This document shows, in pieces, positions 12,665 to 22,239 of a stretch of DNA of 64,000 nucleotides; the stretch's first letter is position 1; every line of letters starts with the position of its first letter. The stretch is from Chondrosia reniformis. Lineage: Eukaryota; Porifera; Demospongiae; Chondrillida; Chondrillidae. Made by a program: the position numbers and the translations under genes. The stretch lies in assembly GCA_947172415.1 (NCBI GenBank), contig OX359189.1:3858501-3922500 (forward strand). Reading direction: 5' to 3'. The notes under the pieces were generated by a model. That model ran no database searches, had not been told where the DNA came from, and saw only the letters and a program-made list of their open reading frames with translations.

Positions 12665-13749
12665 TTAAATAATGTTATCAAATGCATCTTTCTTCGTTTC
12701 GCCATACCTTTCCCTCCACATGAATTCGTCCAAATAAGACCATAACTGAAGTTGAGATACACCCTTCATCGCTTTGAATTTTAACTTAACCTTGCACCAA
12801 TAGGATTCAATATTTTGGGTATGATCTCCAGTTGTGGGATCTACAAAAGTAACTGAATGGTTTACAGTTCCATGACTGGTTACATTGGGTAGCTGTGCTA
12901 CCGAGTTGTACGCTCTCCACTGATTGGATATTATCTTAGTACCTGGTCTGACATGGGCCTGTATGATTGGGAGCAGGGTTGCAGCAGTTCTGTCTGGAAC
13001 CAGCTCCATATAGCCAAGGGCTGGCTCAAATGATGTATCGCACATCCCGAATACCCACCTTTCATGTGTGGCTGCTCTACCTCTGTGATACTATATATGT
13101 ATACAGACAAGTTTAGAAGTTAATGATATATATGTATAATTAGCTTAAGTTTTGTTATGAAAAAATAATTTTCTCTTACTTTAGGTTTGTGATTGAAAAG
13201 GCTTTCATCGATTTGGATGATCTTGCCTGGACCACCCAAAAGAATACGGGTGGAACACAGTTTTGTGGAACAAACTTCTCAGAGCCACTGATAAACAGCA
13301 CATGCAGTGCTTTCAGTTACCTCCAGTGACTCTGCTGCTACGGTAACCATATGCTGACGGGCCCAGTGATGTATCAACAGTAGCCACTTCTTTAGAGGTA
13401 ACTTTGATTTCTCAAAGAAGCTGTCTTTCCTCAGAGCAACTCCTTTATTGCAAGTAGGACATCTCAATCTAAATTTGTATAATTGAACCATGCATACTTT
13501 TACATTATACTAATTTTTGTAAATTGAATTTAATTCATTCTAAATTTTTGTGTCTCAGAAAGATTTCAGGAAATAATTTATGTACCTGTACCCATCAGAA
13601 ATGTCATTTCTGATGCTGAGCACCATGGCAATATTGCAGCTTGGGCAGTCCCTGGCACTTGCAAACAAGTGCCTGACCTGCATCCAGTGGATCAAGTCCT
13701 CTGTGGGACCAAAAGCAACTTCACCAATTTCCATGAACGACATTTTCAA
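12665..13749 (-). CDS. Merlin/ISXO2-like DDE transposase, three exons, catalytic Asp replaced
   Basis: Exons 13749-13586, 13468-13180 and 13090-12665 join into about 292 residues. Introns of 117 and 89 bp have GT...AG borders (phase 2, phase 0). Cysteine pairs CPSC (35-38) and CPTC (58-61) suggest the N-terminal zinc ribbon of the family. The DDE core follows: IQIDES gives Asp142; NQWRAY has Asn207 where the family has Asp (S-D-x-W-R-A-Y); HTQNIES gives Glu246. The conserved YHRGR and VNHS blocks are present, as is the C-terminal EFMWR. The family cuts and pastes DNA in the nucleus. With Asp207 replaced this copy is probably inactive, although the frame is intact. It lies in the unique centre of the long inverted repeat. 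Exon joins are inferred from conserved sequence and splice signals. Confidence 0.85.
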
Positions 13750-13799
13750 TATTCAAACCGCCGAAATGAACCGCCTTAATTTAACGTATGAATTTTAAT

Positions 13800-14453
13800 T
13801 AGTCAATTGAATAGAATTAAAATCGTGAAAATCTTGGAAGTTTGGTTGACTTGAAAGCTTACACAACCTTAAGCAGTTATTCATGCTACCGACGATAATT
13901 GCGTAATATGTACATATACTCATGTATTACGATTGCGCAAGGAGGATTACATCATGAACAAATTCGTACCTAAAATTAGTCACAATTTCACAATTTATTT
14001 AATTAATTTGCATTGAGATTACAAAAAACAGGCTAATTAAATGAGTTAACAATATTTTGATGTGTCTTCTCTTTCTTTTCAATCTGTAGAAAGAGACAAA
14101 GGTAATTAGTTGTTAAAATCACCATTCCTAACCCTAAACCTAACCCTAGCCCTATGCCAACCGTTCTTTAGAGCACATATTTAGTAGGTTTAAATGTAAA
14201 TGAGCACAACTACTGAATTTATTTGCTAGAATGTCTTCAGATAACATTGCATACAGTGCGTTGACTTGCCATTTTACCCCAAAAATATGTATGGTGAGGG
14301 ATACGGCAAATATTGACATACTTCAAATTTTCAAAAATTCATTGGGCATGCTTTACAGATGTCTGTGAATGCTGGCAGCAAGTATTAGCTTCATATCTTT
14401 CCATTTGAAAAAGTTACAGCCTTAAATGTACATTAAATACGTCCTTGATTAAG
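13800..14453. other. Non-coding centre of the Merlin element, with telomere-like stretch
   Basis: No gene recognised upstream of the transposase start. At 14126-14154 there are about four imperfect copies of CCTAACCCTAAA/CCCTAGC, resembling animal telomere repeats (TTAGGG on the other strand), too short to be a telomere remnant with certainty. Confidence 0.6.
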
Positions 14454-15271
14454 GAATGCAAACAGATATTATATAGGATGCTAGCTAGAGCTGACAATGT
14501 CACTTGTGTCACCATCGCAATTGAGAGGCAGGAGAAAGTGGCCACATAGAGTAACCTTGTCTAGTCCCTACCCATCAATTATGATGGTCACATTAGATGA
14601 CTAATAACAGTAATAACAGTCAGTACACTTTAATGTCTGATAAATAAAAATATAAGATACAGAACTAATGACGATGTAACACGTCAACATCTGCATCTCA
14701 GCTAATTAGAGACTAGCTCCACCCAACAAAAGTGATAATTGCAATTATAATAATTACATATTGTTTATAAACAAACAAAGTGACATTGAGGCTGGAAAGT
14801 GCAAGAATAGAGATCAAAGTAGATAGCGGATTTATCAAGGAGGAGTAAAACTTACGGGTGAATCTCCACTCGACAAACAAGAAAACTTACGGGTGAATCT
14901 CCACTCGACACACAAGAAAACTTACGGGTGAATCTTGACAAACAAGAAAACTTACTGGTGAATCTCCGAAGAAGACTTACAGGCGAATCTCCACTTGACA
15001 AAAAGACTTTCGGATGAATCTCTTGACAAACAAGCGCTACAAAACTGCCTAGGAAACTAGGGAATAAGCGCCCATCAAAGCCGTATATGAGGAAGGAGAT
15101 AAGCGCCCGCCGACACTTGAAATGGAATCGTCATGCGAAACTGAATCGAATGGTGATGTCATTATTGCAAATGGATGCTTCTTCCGTATATTATTGGAGA
15201 TCCCACAAATCATCTAGAAAGTCTGAAATGCTACGTTACCCAAATCAACTAAAAAATCTGAAATGCTACGT

Positions 15272-15400
15272 TGTAACGTAGCATTTCAGACTTTTGTATA
15301 ACATATCATTTTAGACTTTTGTATAACGTATCATTTTAGACTTTTGTGTAATGTATCATTTTAGACTTTCTAGTTGATTTGTGTAACGTAGTTTTTTAAT
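15272..15400. repeat. 25-bp tandem repeats next to the Merlin right end
   Basis: Repeats of ACTTTTGTATAACGTATCAT plus TTTAG, about four copies, the same motif as the Merlin termini. They may be remnants of another terminus or terminal expansion. Confidence 0.75.
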
Positions 15401-15409
15401 ATAGACTAT

Positions 15410-15841
15410 TTACATGATTTGTGTAATGTGGCGTTTCATTTTAGTTTGTTTAGATTGTTGAAATCTTTTGACATGTGGTGGCTTTGAAAAAAGCCGTTTG
15501 TTAGTTCTTTTTATTTTTTTTTTTTGTTTTCTCTTTTTTGCAGCTGGCTCCTTTTCCTCCTCCAGATGTACAAACCTGCACTTTGGGTTTGTACATGGCC
15601 TCCCCCAACACAACATAAATGGCCTCTTGCAGCCTTCAAGCAGGTGAGGTTCCACATGCCTGTATTCGCACTCTCCAGGTCCTTTTTTACATTTGTCTTG
15701 GAACCTACACAGCTTTGGTAGGTTCCCTGGCTTCTTGGTCTTGGCCTTTCTTTTTTCTCCTTTTCCTCCTTTTTCTCCGTTCTCTTTTTGGATTATAGTT
15801 ATATGGCATTTATCGAAATTTCCGAAGTTAAAAGTTGCCAT
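15410..15841 (-). CDS. Small CCCH zinc-finger protein, tandem fingers
   Basis: 143 residues from an ATG start. Two CCCH fingers are visible: C45-x5-C51-x6-C58-x3-H62 and C78-x4-C83-x4-C88-x3-H92, the second with the CRFVH ending typical of RNA-binding CCCH fingers. The N-terminal part (residues 17-40) and the tail (from about 98) are lysine/arginine-rich, suggesting nuclear location and nucleic-acid binding. It lies inside the 11.2-kb element between the Merlin insertion and the tandem repeats, on the same strand as the large transposase-like gene. A TATTTATA stretch lies about 45 bp upstream of the start. Role unknown: it could be an accessory protein of the element or a captured host gene. 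The frame and finger spacing are intact, which favours a real gene. Confidence 0.7.
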   Translation of the reverse strand: MATFNFGNFDKCHITIIQKENGEKGGKGEKRKAKTKKPGNLPKLCRFQDKCKKGPGECEYRHVEPHLLEGCKRPFMLCWGRPCTNPKCRFVHLEEEKEPAAKKRKQKKKIKRTNKRLFSKPPHVKRFQQSKQTKMKRHITQIM

Positions 15842-16053
15842 TTTTTGCTGTATCAGCTGTTGTAGCTATGCTGGGTGGAGTCTATTTATACTGTTGGTTG
15901 GAGGGTGTGTCATCACGCCCATTATAGGCTGGTTATTCACTTTCTCACCACCTTATTCATGCACTAGCAGGTGAAGATATGACCTTATTATCAACGTATT
16001 GTTACCTTGTTTTCACTTTATTGTTATTGTCTTGCGTGTAAATTAGTATCATT

Positions 16054-16890
16054 TAATTGTATTTGTCTGTACATCCATGCTGTTCCATATGTGGTTCACT
16101 ATTGGGACCAGCACCAAAGAAATTGTCCATTCAAGGACATTTGGTGGTGTTCCTAGAAATGAAGCCATATGGACAAATCTTCAGCACTTTGGGAAGCCAC
16201 ACTTTTGAGGTAAGTCCTTTAATTGTATGCATTGTGTTGTGTCACCTAAACGTTTGCTAAAATGATTTTGCACATGTAAGGAACTTTAGCTGTGTTTGTC
16301 TGTTCATCTCTGCTGTTCCATATGTGGTTCACTATTGGGACCAGCACCAAAGAAATTGTCCATTCAAGGACATTTGGTGGTGTTCCTAGAAATGAAGCCA
16401 TATATGGACAAATCTTCAGCACTTTGGGAAGCCATACTTTTGAGGTAAGTCCTTTAATTGTATGCATTGTGTTGTGTCACCTAAACTTTTGCTAAAATGA
16501 TTTTGCACATGTAAGGAACTTTAGCTGTATTTGTCTGTACATCTATGCTGTTCCATATGTGGTTCACTATTGGGACCAGCACCAAAGAAATTGTCCATTC
16601 AAGGACATTTGGTGGTGTTCCTAGAAATGAAGCCATATGGACAAATCCTTCAGCACTTTGGGACCCCATACTTTTGAGGTAAGTCCTTTAATTGTATGCA
16701 TTGTGTTGTGTCACCTAAACTTTTGCTAAAATGATTTTGCACATGTAAGGAACTTTAGCTGTATTTGTCTCTACATCTATGCTGTTCCATATGTGGTTCA
16801 CTATTGGGACCAGCACCAAAGAAATTGTCCATTCAAGGACATTTGGTGGTGTTCCTAGAAATGAAGCCATATGGACAAATCCTTTAACTG
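16054..16890 (+). repeat. Four tandem 234-bp repeats, exon-like
   Basis: Copies start at about 16062, 16295, 16530 and 16764 and are highly similar. Each contains ~150 bp that could be an exon on the + strand: preceded by ACTTTAG (clear from copy 2 on) and, in copies 1-3, ended by TTTTGAG followed by GTAAGT. The encoded segment includes CCSICGS and FLEMKPYGQIFSTLG. Copy 1 is open; copy 2 has a 2-bp insertion (ATATATGG) that shifts the frame, copy 3 has small changes, and copy 4 lacks the donor. I do not recognise the peptide. It may be tandem exon duplication or a plain satellite derived from an exon. Confidence 0.8.
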
Positions 16891-17144
16891 TATGTATTGT
16901 GTTGGGAAATTTAAAATGACTTGATGTTATGTACATTGAACACTAACCAGCCAGCAAAGAGGGATACCTAGACTTTGTTAAGTCTTTCATGCATCCTCAT
17001 TACCAATAAATTAGTGAAGTATGTACTGATGACTGACATACATTTCAGCATAACAATGAAGTGGAATATGCATGGCTGGGTAGAATGTTGATCTGAACAG
17101 ATAGACTCATTAGCATATGCATGGCCAATCTTCTGAGAAGTGAT

Positions 17145-17160
17145 GGCTTTGAAAAAAGCC
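17145..17160 (-). promoter_or_regulatory. Hairpin resembling a histone-type 3' stem-loop
   Basis: On the minus strand the sequence is GGCTTTTTTCAAAGCC: six-base-pair stem, TTTC loop, the same geometry as the replication-dependent histone mRNA stem-loop. It lies about 140 bases past the stop of the large gene. The same 16 bases occur at 15480-15495 inside the CCCH gene, so a shared repeat or chance are strong alternatives. Confidence 0.3.
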
Positions 17161-17167
17161 TTTATTA

Positions 17168-17300
17168 GAAATTGTAATAGAGCCACACAACGACTCTTAT
17201 AATAGAGCCACACAACGACTCTTATAATAGAGCCACACAACGACTCTTATAATAGAGCCACACAACGACTCTTATAATAGAGCCACACAACGACTCTCTA
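17168..17300. repeat. Five copies of a 25-bp tandem repeat
   Basis: Unit AATAGAGCCACACAACGACT followed by CTTAT, almost identical copies, directly downstream of the stop codon of the large minus-strand gene. On the minus strand it would lie in the 3' untranslated region. Confidence 0.92.
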
Positions 17301-17640
17301 ATGAAGATTACATACCAATTTCAAGCAAAGCTTTATGTCCTTAGCATACTCACTGTACATGGTATTAATGGGAGATACTTGGGCTATTTGGAGATCTAAA
17401 CTACGTTTCTTAGCTGAGATCTTTTTCCTAAAGTAACGGGCTAGTGAATGATACCTTTCCTTCTGAGAAGGCAACATATGCCTATCTCCTTGCTTATACA
17501 TACACCGCAATTGATCAAATACATTCAAATCAGTGGAAGAGCCAAGCAATTTGGCAATAGCTTTACACACTGATGATTCAAGCGATACTTCAGGACAACT
17601 ATTCAGTACCTCATCTACTTGTACATCTACAGTACCTTCT
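17298..17640 (-). pseudogene. C-terminal segment of the large transposase-like gene
   Basis: Open frame entering from about 17640 and ending at the stop at 17298. It contains VCKAIAKLLGSSTDLNVFD, a run of basic residues (KERYHSLARYFRKKISAKK) and an end rich in aliphatic residues. It follows the frame of the upstream segments after a shift near 17645. No domain is recognised; I infer that it belongs to the same protein from position, strand and lack of a promoter between. Confidence 0.6.
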
Positions 17641-17718
17641 GTGTTCAGGTTAGGATTTTGCTCATCATTCCATTACTATTTTCCTTTTGGACAAAACCAT
17701 CTTCACCAGTTTCAGATG

Positions 17719-19194
17719 CTATAGAACTTTCCTCACTCTGAATTGTTTTCCTACATGGAGTGGAAGACTTAGGAGAAGCCAAAGTAGGCTGGATAAATGT
17801 TGCTTCAAATGAAAACTCAGGTTCACTTGAAAACTCACACACTTAGCAGAGGAAATTTCAGATATGTTACCTTCCCTTCCATTTTCTCTTTCCATGATTA
17901 TAGGAAGTGTTATTTTCCTTTCAATAACCTCCTTCCAACAGGATTCGGACCTTTCAGCAACATCTTCCATTGAAGCATTACGGAAATGTAACAATTCAGG
18001 CCCTTTAGATGAGATTTCTTCACCATCCTGCGAGTCATGGAAACAAAAGCTGCCACAAGAGTCTCTGTACCACCAAACCCCTTCACCACACTTTAAATAA
18101 GGACTTATTCTTTTAAGGTGAGCCTTGTAGGAATCTGTCCTTCTATTAATAAACTCTTCCTTGAAGATAGTGCCTGGGTAGGAAGGACGTTTTGAAGCAG
18201 ACTGACTAATTCTTGAGTTTTCCTTTCTCAAATTTAACAAAGGGTTGCTGGTTTTTTGATTCCTTTTACATTGAAGTCTTTTCAGTACCCCTGGTAGCAT
18301 GTTTTCTGGCTTGTGATCAGTACACTTTGCTGCTGATTCAGCACTCTTGAAGATTCTCTCCTCATTTTCAGTGTTGGTTGACCTGCAGCTAACAACTTCA
18401 TGTTGCATAGGACCATGCACAAGTAAAGCATGAAAATAATTTGAGATCATTGTGTCACCAAACAGCTCACAATGCAGCTCATGAACAATATATGCACAAT
18501 TATAAAACTGTAGGCATTGTTTGGGACTTCTGTTAGAATCTTTTGAATACAGAATATTGGACAGTTGAACAAGACAGTAAATAAAAGTAGCCACAGTACT
18601 TGGAGTATCATATAAGTGGAATATGTAAGCTACATCTACTAGTGCTTTACGAAGGTCAGAACCATACAAATTTGCCTTCTTCCACAAGGTACTAAAATAA
18701 TCACACAAGGAAGTTTTTAGCCTTGAAGGCCCCAAAACCGAGGGCAATTGTCTAAAGACAGCACCTAGATAGCCCTTTAAATCATGGAGAGGCTCACAAG
18801 GAAGGACACTGTAGCTATCTAGATGAAACTCATCTAATGAACTTTCAGGTGTCATCATCACTAAAGAGGGAACTCTTTGCACCCCCCGGAGCATTTCCTT
18901 TAGGACATTTAATCTACCCTTTTTATCAGACGGATAGTCCTTAACACCCCTTTTCTCTAACTCAATTCTTAACTGATTTGTGTTTAATTCTTCGTAGTAC
19001 TTTATCTTACCAGGAACTTTACCAAAGTGTCCTCCTGTAGCCACTTTAAGATTTTTCTGCAGCGTCCTTTGTTCACACTTAACTGCATGCTGAAAATCTG
19101 CAAAACTATTACGGTGACAAACACAAGCAACACAAGGATAATTTCCACCACATGTGATTCCAGCTTCAAATTGTGCTGCATGCAGGTTTATCAC
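17719..19194 (-). pseudogene. Transposase-like gene, central and C-terminal part
   Basis: 491 codons continuing the frame broken at 19170. It begins with AAQFEAGITCGGNYPC, a glycine/cysteine cluster (CGGNYPCVACVC) that looks metal-binding. Then come IELEKRGVKDYPSDKKGRL (SAP-like or spacer), a block CEPLHDLKGYLGAV near residue 133, and NTENEERIFKSAE near residue 277, resembling the last acidic position of an RNase-H-fold transposase. I remember this block order from unnamed proteins repeated in sponge and cnidarian genomes but cannot name the superfamily; a CACTA-like relation is possible. After about 17840 the frame slips again in a TGTGTG run, and the coding-like frame is the other one (CEFSSEPEFSFEATF, 17645-17842). 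Confidence 0.65.
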
Positions 19195-19846
19195 CCTTGA
19201 AGAAACGTAGCCTATCAGTAATTCTGATTCCAGTTGAACTTAGAACCTCATCACTTAGACCATCCAATTCTGAGAGTCGCTCAGGAATTAAAGTAGCCTG
19301 ATCTTGTAGTGATGAGGACCCATGAGCAACTGCATGAATTTCTCCTTCTTGGAGAAACTCTTCTACATTCTTACCTATTTCATTTTCAGTCATGAACACA
19401 ATAGGGTCATACATAACCCCAACCATTATGGCTAAAATACCATGTGATGCTAGACTTGAGTGGTCATGCCATATCCAGATAGTCCTTGTCCTCTCATATT
19501 TGGAAAGGAGGTGTTTCAATTCCTCCAAACTCAAATTTTCAAATTGATTCATAGAATATCCTGCCCCTTTCCTAAGTACACCTAGAATATATTCCTTACT
19601 CATTGCTTCAATCTCAACATCAGTATGAAGCCTCATAAATTTGTCATGGGCCTTCAGTAAACCATTTTGAATGTCAAACAAAGGAAATTTACGACTTTGG
19701 GCAACAGTTTCAACCCTTTCTCCTTTGTGATATCGTACTAAAGTAATGGGAATACATGGAATGCCTTCATTTAATACACCACTTTGGACAAGGGAACGGT
19801 CAATGTCTACTAATCGCCTTTTGTTAGGAGGTACAGGTACTGCCAT
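19166..19846 (-). pseudogene. Transposase-like gene, N-terminal catalytic part
   Basis: 226 codons. IWIWHDHSSLASHG near residues 123-136 offers a candidate first catalytic Asp (Asp128, DHS), followed by MYDPIVFMTENE and, at the end, DRLRFFKGDKPA. At 19170 a TGCA appears twice (CCTGCATGCAGCA); removing one copy joins KPA directly to AQFEAG in the next segment, so a 4-bp duplication has broken the gene. Its 5' side is joined to the upstream segment by a -1 shift in an A7 run near 19865. The element around it has 2-bp target duplications; this gene is the best candidate for its mobility protein. Confidence 0.65.
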
Positions 19847-19849
19847 AGA

Positions 19850-20380
19850 TGTGCTTTGGAATCTTTTTTTGTAGACTTTGGCTTTGGAACTATTTCAAGC
19901 CCTGGAATTGAAGGATTAATTTCTTGAGCAAGTAACCTAATTTTATTACTGCCATCAGTAGCACTGACATTAAACAATTTAGCTATATCACTAGCTATAA
20001 ATTTAGTATTAGCGTCCCATGTTTTTAAGCATTCACAAAGTTCTGGAAATTTGCTGCATTCATGTGGTCTCAGTGGATACCGTTTCCTTTTTGGGGCTTT
20101 GTCATCAGTGGGTGGCTCAAAAAAATTGTTCTTTGCGAAAGCTATCAGCCTTGCTTAAACTAATATTATTTGAATAAACAGCTTGAAGGGTACTAGAATC
20201 AAGTATGCCCTTAAACTCTAGGATTAACTCCTTTTGTGCCTCTTTAACTAACTTATTAACATCCCCTTTACTGTAACACCTATTTCTAGAATGGTCACTC
20301 AGGGGCTTAGCAAAATTCTGTTTTTTTCCCATTATATGTTTCCTTTGAAGCATTTTCTTTCTCATAATCTGATATTTCAA
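19850..20380 (-). pseudogene. Transposase-like gene, upstream segment
   Basis: Continuous frame from 20380 through KRKRYPLRPHECSKFPELCECLKTWD, a region that looks like a small conserved N-terminal domain (winged-helix-like, by feel only), to KPKSTKK at the A7 run, where the downstream frame is reached by stepping back one base. The first 87 codons are lysine-rich with a KLVKEAQKELILEFKGIL helix. Without the -1 step the frame stops shortly after, around 19830. Confidence 0.55.
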
Positions 20381-20508
20381 AAAAGGCTTCAGTGGAAAGG
20401 TTTTCTGGATTTATGGAAACTGCATAGCACAAGCAACACAGTTTGACAAAGAATGTCTTTCCTTTTCAGACGAGGACAATTCAGACCAATTGAAAGAAGA
20501 AAAAGCTT

Positions 20509-20820
20509 TTACATAGTTTTCCTTAAATGTTGAAGTATTAAAACCTTTTGCAAAAGCTTTTCTATCATTTTACAGTGGGATTCAAACAAACTAATGGGTT
20601 TAAGACTTTTTTTCTCAAAATAGTTTGGGCCAATCACAAATTGCGGTCCCACAAATAAGCTTTGAAATCTTTCTACAATATTGGACTCAACCTTCTCAGT
20701 CTTGCTTTTACTCTCCTTCTCCTCAGATGTACCAGCACTCCTTTTAGGTAGACATTCATACACCAATGTGCGGCAAAAGCCACAGTTAAAAGATCTTCCC
20801 GACATTTTCACAAATGGCAT
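20509..20820 (-). pseudogene. Putative N-terminal exon or segment of the transposase-like gene
   Basis: 103 codons starting MPFVKMSGRSFNCGFCR, with a CGFC cysteine pair and a second Cys in YECLPKR that could form part of a zinc site. It is followed by a charged stretch rich in Ser/Lys/Glu. Bases 20381-20508 to the next segment contain stops in this frame, so either an intron or decay separates them. The start is chosen because it is the first ATG after a non-coding stretch. Confidence 0.45.
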
Positions 20821-21084
20821 CTAAACATTCAAAGGAAAGCAAAAATGAATTAATGCTATTCTGTCTTACTATTTCTACTTATGAGTGTCGCAGTAAATTT
20901 TGCCTTAAGCTTTATGGATCGCAGTTATAATTAGGTTTGGCTTTTTAAGAATCTTAATGTCACTAAGTCTACAGCTCCATGCAAAACTAGCCTTATGTTA
21001 TGGGCATGATAGCTATCTAAAAGCTATTTTATCAAAGCAAGAATGACGATTGGTATATTTCTCTTTTGAATTACATAGGTGATA

Positions 21085-22239
21085 TTGTAGAGGCTTATTA
21101 CTACGTTGTCAAATTATCAATTTGCGAAAACTTACGAACAATTAACCTATAGTAGAGGAGGAAGGCCTATGTGACCTAAACGTTCTTAAGTAGTATAATC
21201 AAAAGATAAATAAAACGTTTCGGCCTCGTAGGCCTTAATTCCTCAACTATTGCTAACGTAGTAAATAAATAATAGCTGAGGAATTAAGGCCTACGTGACC
21301 TAAACGTTCTAAAGTAGTATAATCAAAAGATAAATAAAACGTTTCGGCCTCGTAGGTCTTAATTCCCCAGCTATTCTTAACGTAGTAGATAAATAATAGC
21401 TGAGGAATAAAGGCCTACGTGGCCGAAACGTTCTATTTATCTTTTGATTATATGCTCATATGTCTTCGCCATTGATAATTACATAGATATTAGCAGACAT
21501 GCAATATGCTTACTGTTTCCACTTACCTCTTACGACAACAAAAACTTCGATCAAGGAAACTGTATCGTTATCGAGAAGCTTTACGTGAAATATCAACTTC
21601 GGAAGTGTAATGTTTGTATAACGTGTTACCAAATATTTGGGTGCATATGAACGTCATAAGACGTCATTATATGACGGCTTGGCAATACTACTGGTATTAG
21701 GCTGACTGTCACGTGACAATACCTATAGTCGAAGGAGAAGAGACCAATGGAAAATGAACCGCTTACCAGACAGTGGAGGATGACATCAATCTCTTCAGTA
21801 AGTAACAGCCTAAAATTTGTATGTATACTCCTGGAATATTACCTTGTTTAACTGAGATATGAAGTACTAGAGGCGGCCGATAAAGGTATGAAAAAACGTT
21901 TTCGATTATAATTCAAAAACTAAAGGGAATTTAAAAGGAGTATACATACAATCGTTAGATATCATTATCCTTCATAGATTGGTGTCACCATTTATTCTAT
22001 TTTCGTATTTTCCACTGTCTGGTAAAACATTTTTGCCAATTTGGCACCTATCACTTACAGCCGCTTACCTTCTCTTTTAAGCCTGCAATTGTGATGCTCT
22101 TGTAGCCAAAATATTACGAACGAATAGCGCTTCAATTCTATATAATTTGTTCAATGATACAATGTTTCTAAAGTAAAATACAATAAATTAAAAGACTTTT
22201 GTAGATAATTTTCGGAAGTGTTGACATGTTCCACTTGCG
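21085..22239. repeat. Subterminal region of the 11.2-kb element with nested palindromes
   Basis: Homologous to almost the whole of the 1.2-kb elements at 569 and 36655. Between 21165 and 21440 a ~135-bp unit is repeated, each built of inverted pieces AATAGCTGAGGAATTAAGGC and CGGCCTCGTAGG with ATAATCAAAAGATAAAT between them. Such subterminal palindromes are typical transposase-binding or hairpin-forming regions. No gene. Confidence 0.8.

Larger units (their letters stand above)
11382..15271 (-). mobile_element. Merlin-type element with ~0.85-kb terminal inverted repeats
   Basis: 11382-12258 and 14454-15271 are reverse complements with few differences. Both arms contain the ~35-bp tandem repeat array and end near GTAACGTAG. 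The unique middle holds an ISXO2/IS1016-like transposase gene on the minus strand. Long inverted repeats are unusual for Merlin, whose ends are normally short. I could not fix a target duplication because the right end abuts more copies of the terminal motif. Confidence 0.75.
11068..22239 (-). mobile_element. 11.2-kb terminal-inverted-repeat element
   Basis: Ends are CGCATGTGGAACATGTC (11068) and the complement of CGCAAGTGGAACATGTC (ending 22239), with TA on each side (11066-11067, 22240-22241). The flanking LINE reads through in frame once the element and one TA are removed. Both ends are homologous to the two ends of the 1.2-kb elements at 569 and 36655. Contents read from the right end on the minus strand: subterminal palindromes, a large broken transposase-like gene (20820 to 17298), a 25-bp repeat, a 4 x 234-bp repeat, a CCCH-finger gene, and a Merlin-type element near the left end. 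The 2-bp duplications (TA, TA, CG for three copies) do not by themselves fix the superfamily. Confidence 0.85.

Noticed and set aside
15524-15974. Plus-strand frames opposite the CCCH gene
   Set aside because: Shadow frames; the minus strand has the conserved finger spacing.
16246-16936. Minus-strand frames repeated in the 234-bp units
   Set aside because: They arise from the repeat; splice-like signals and open segments favour the + strand.
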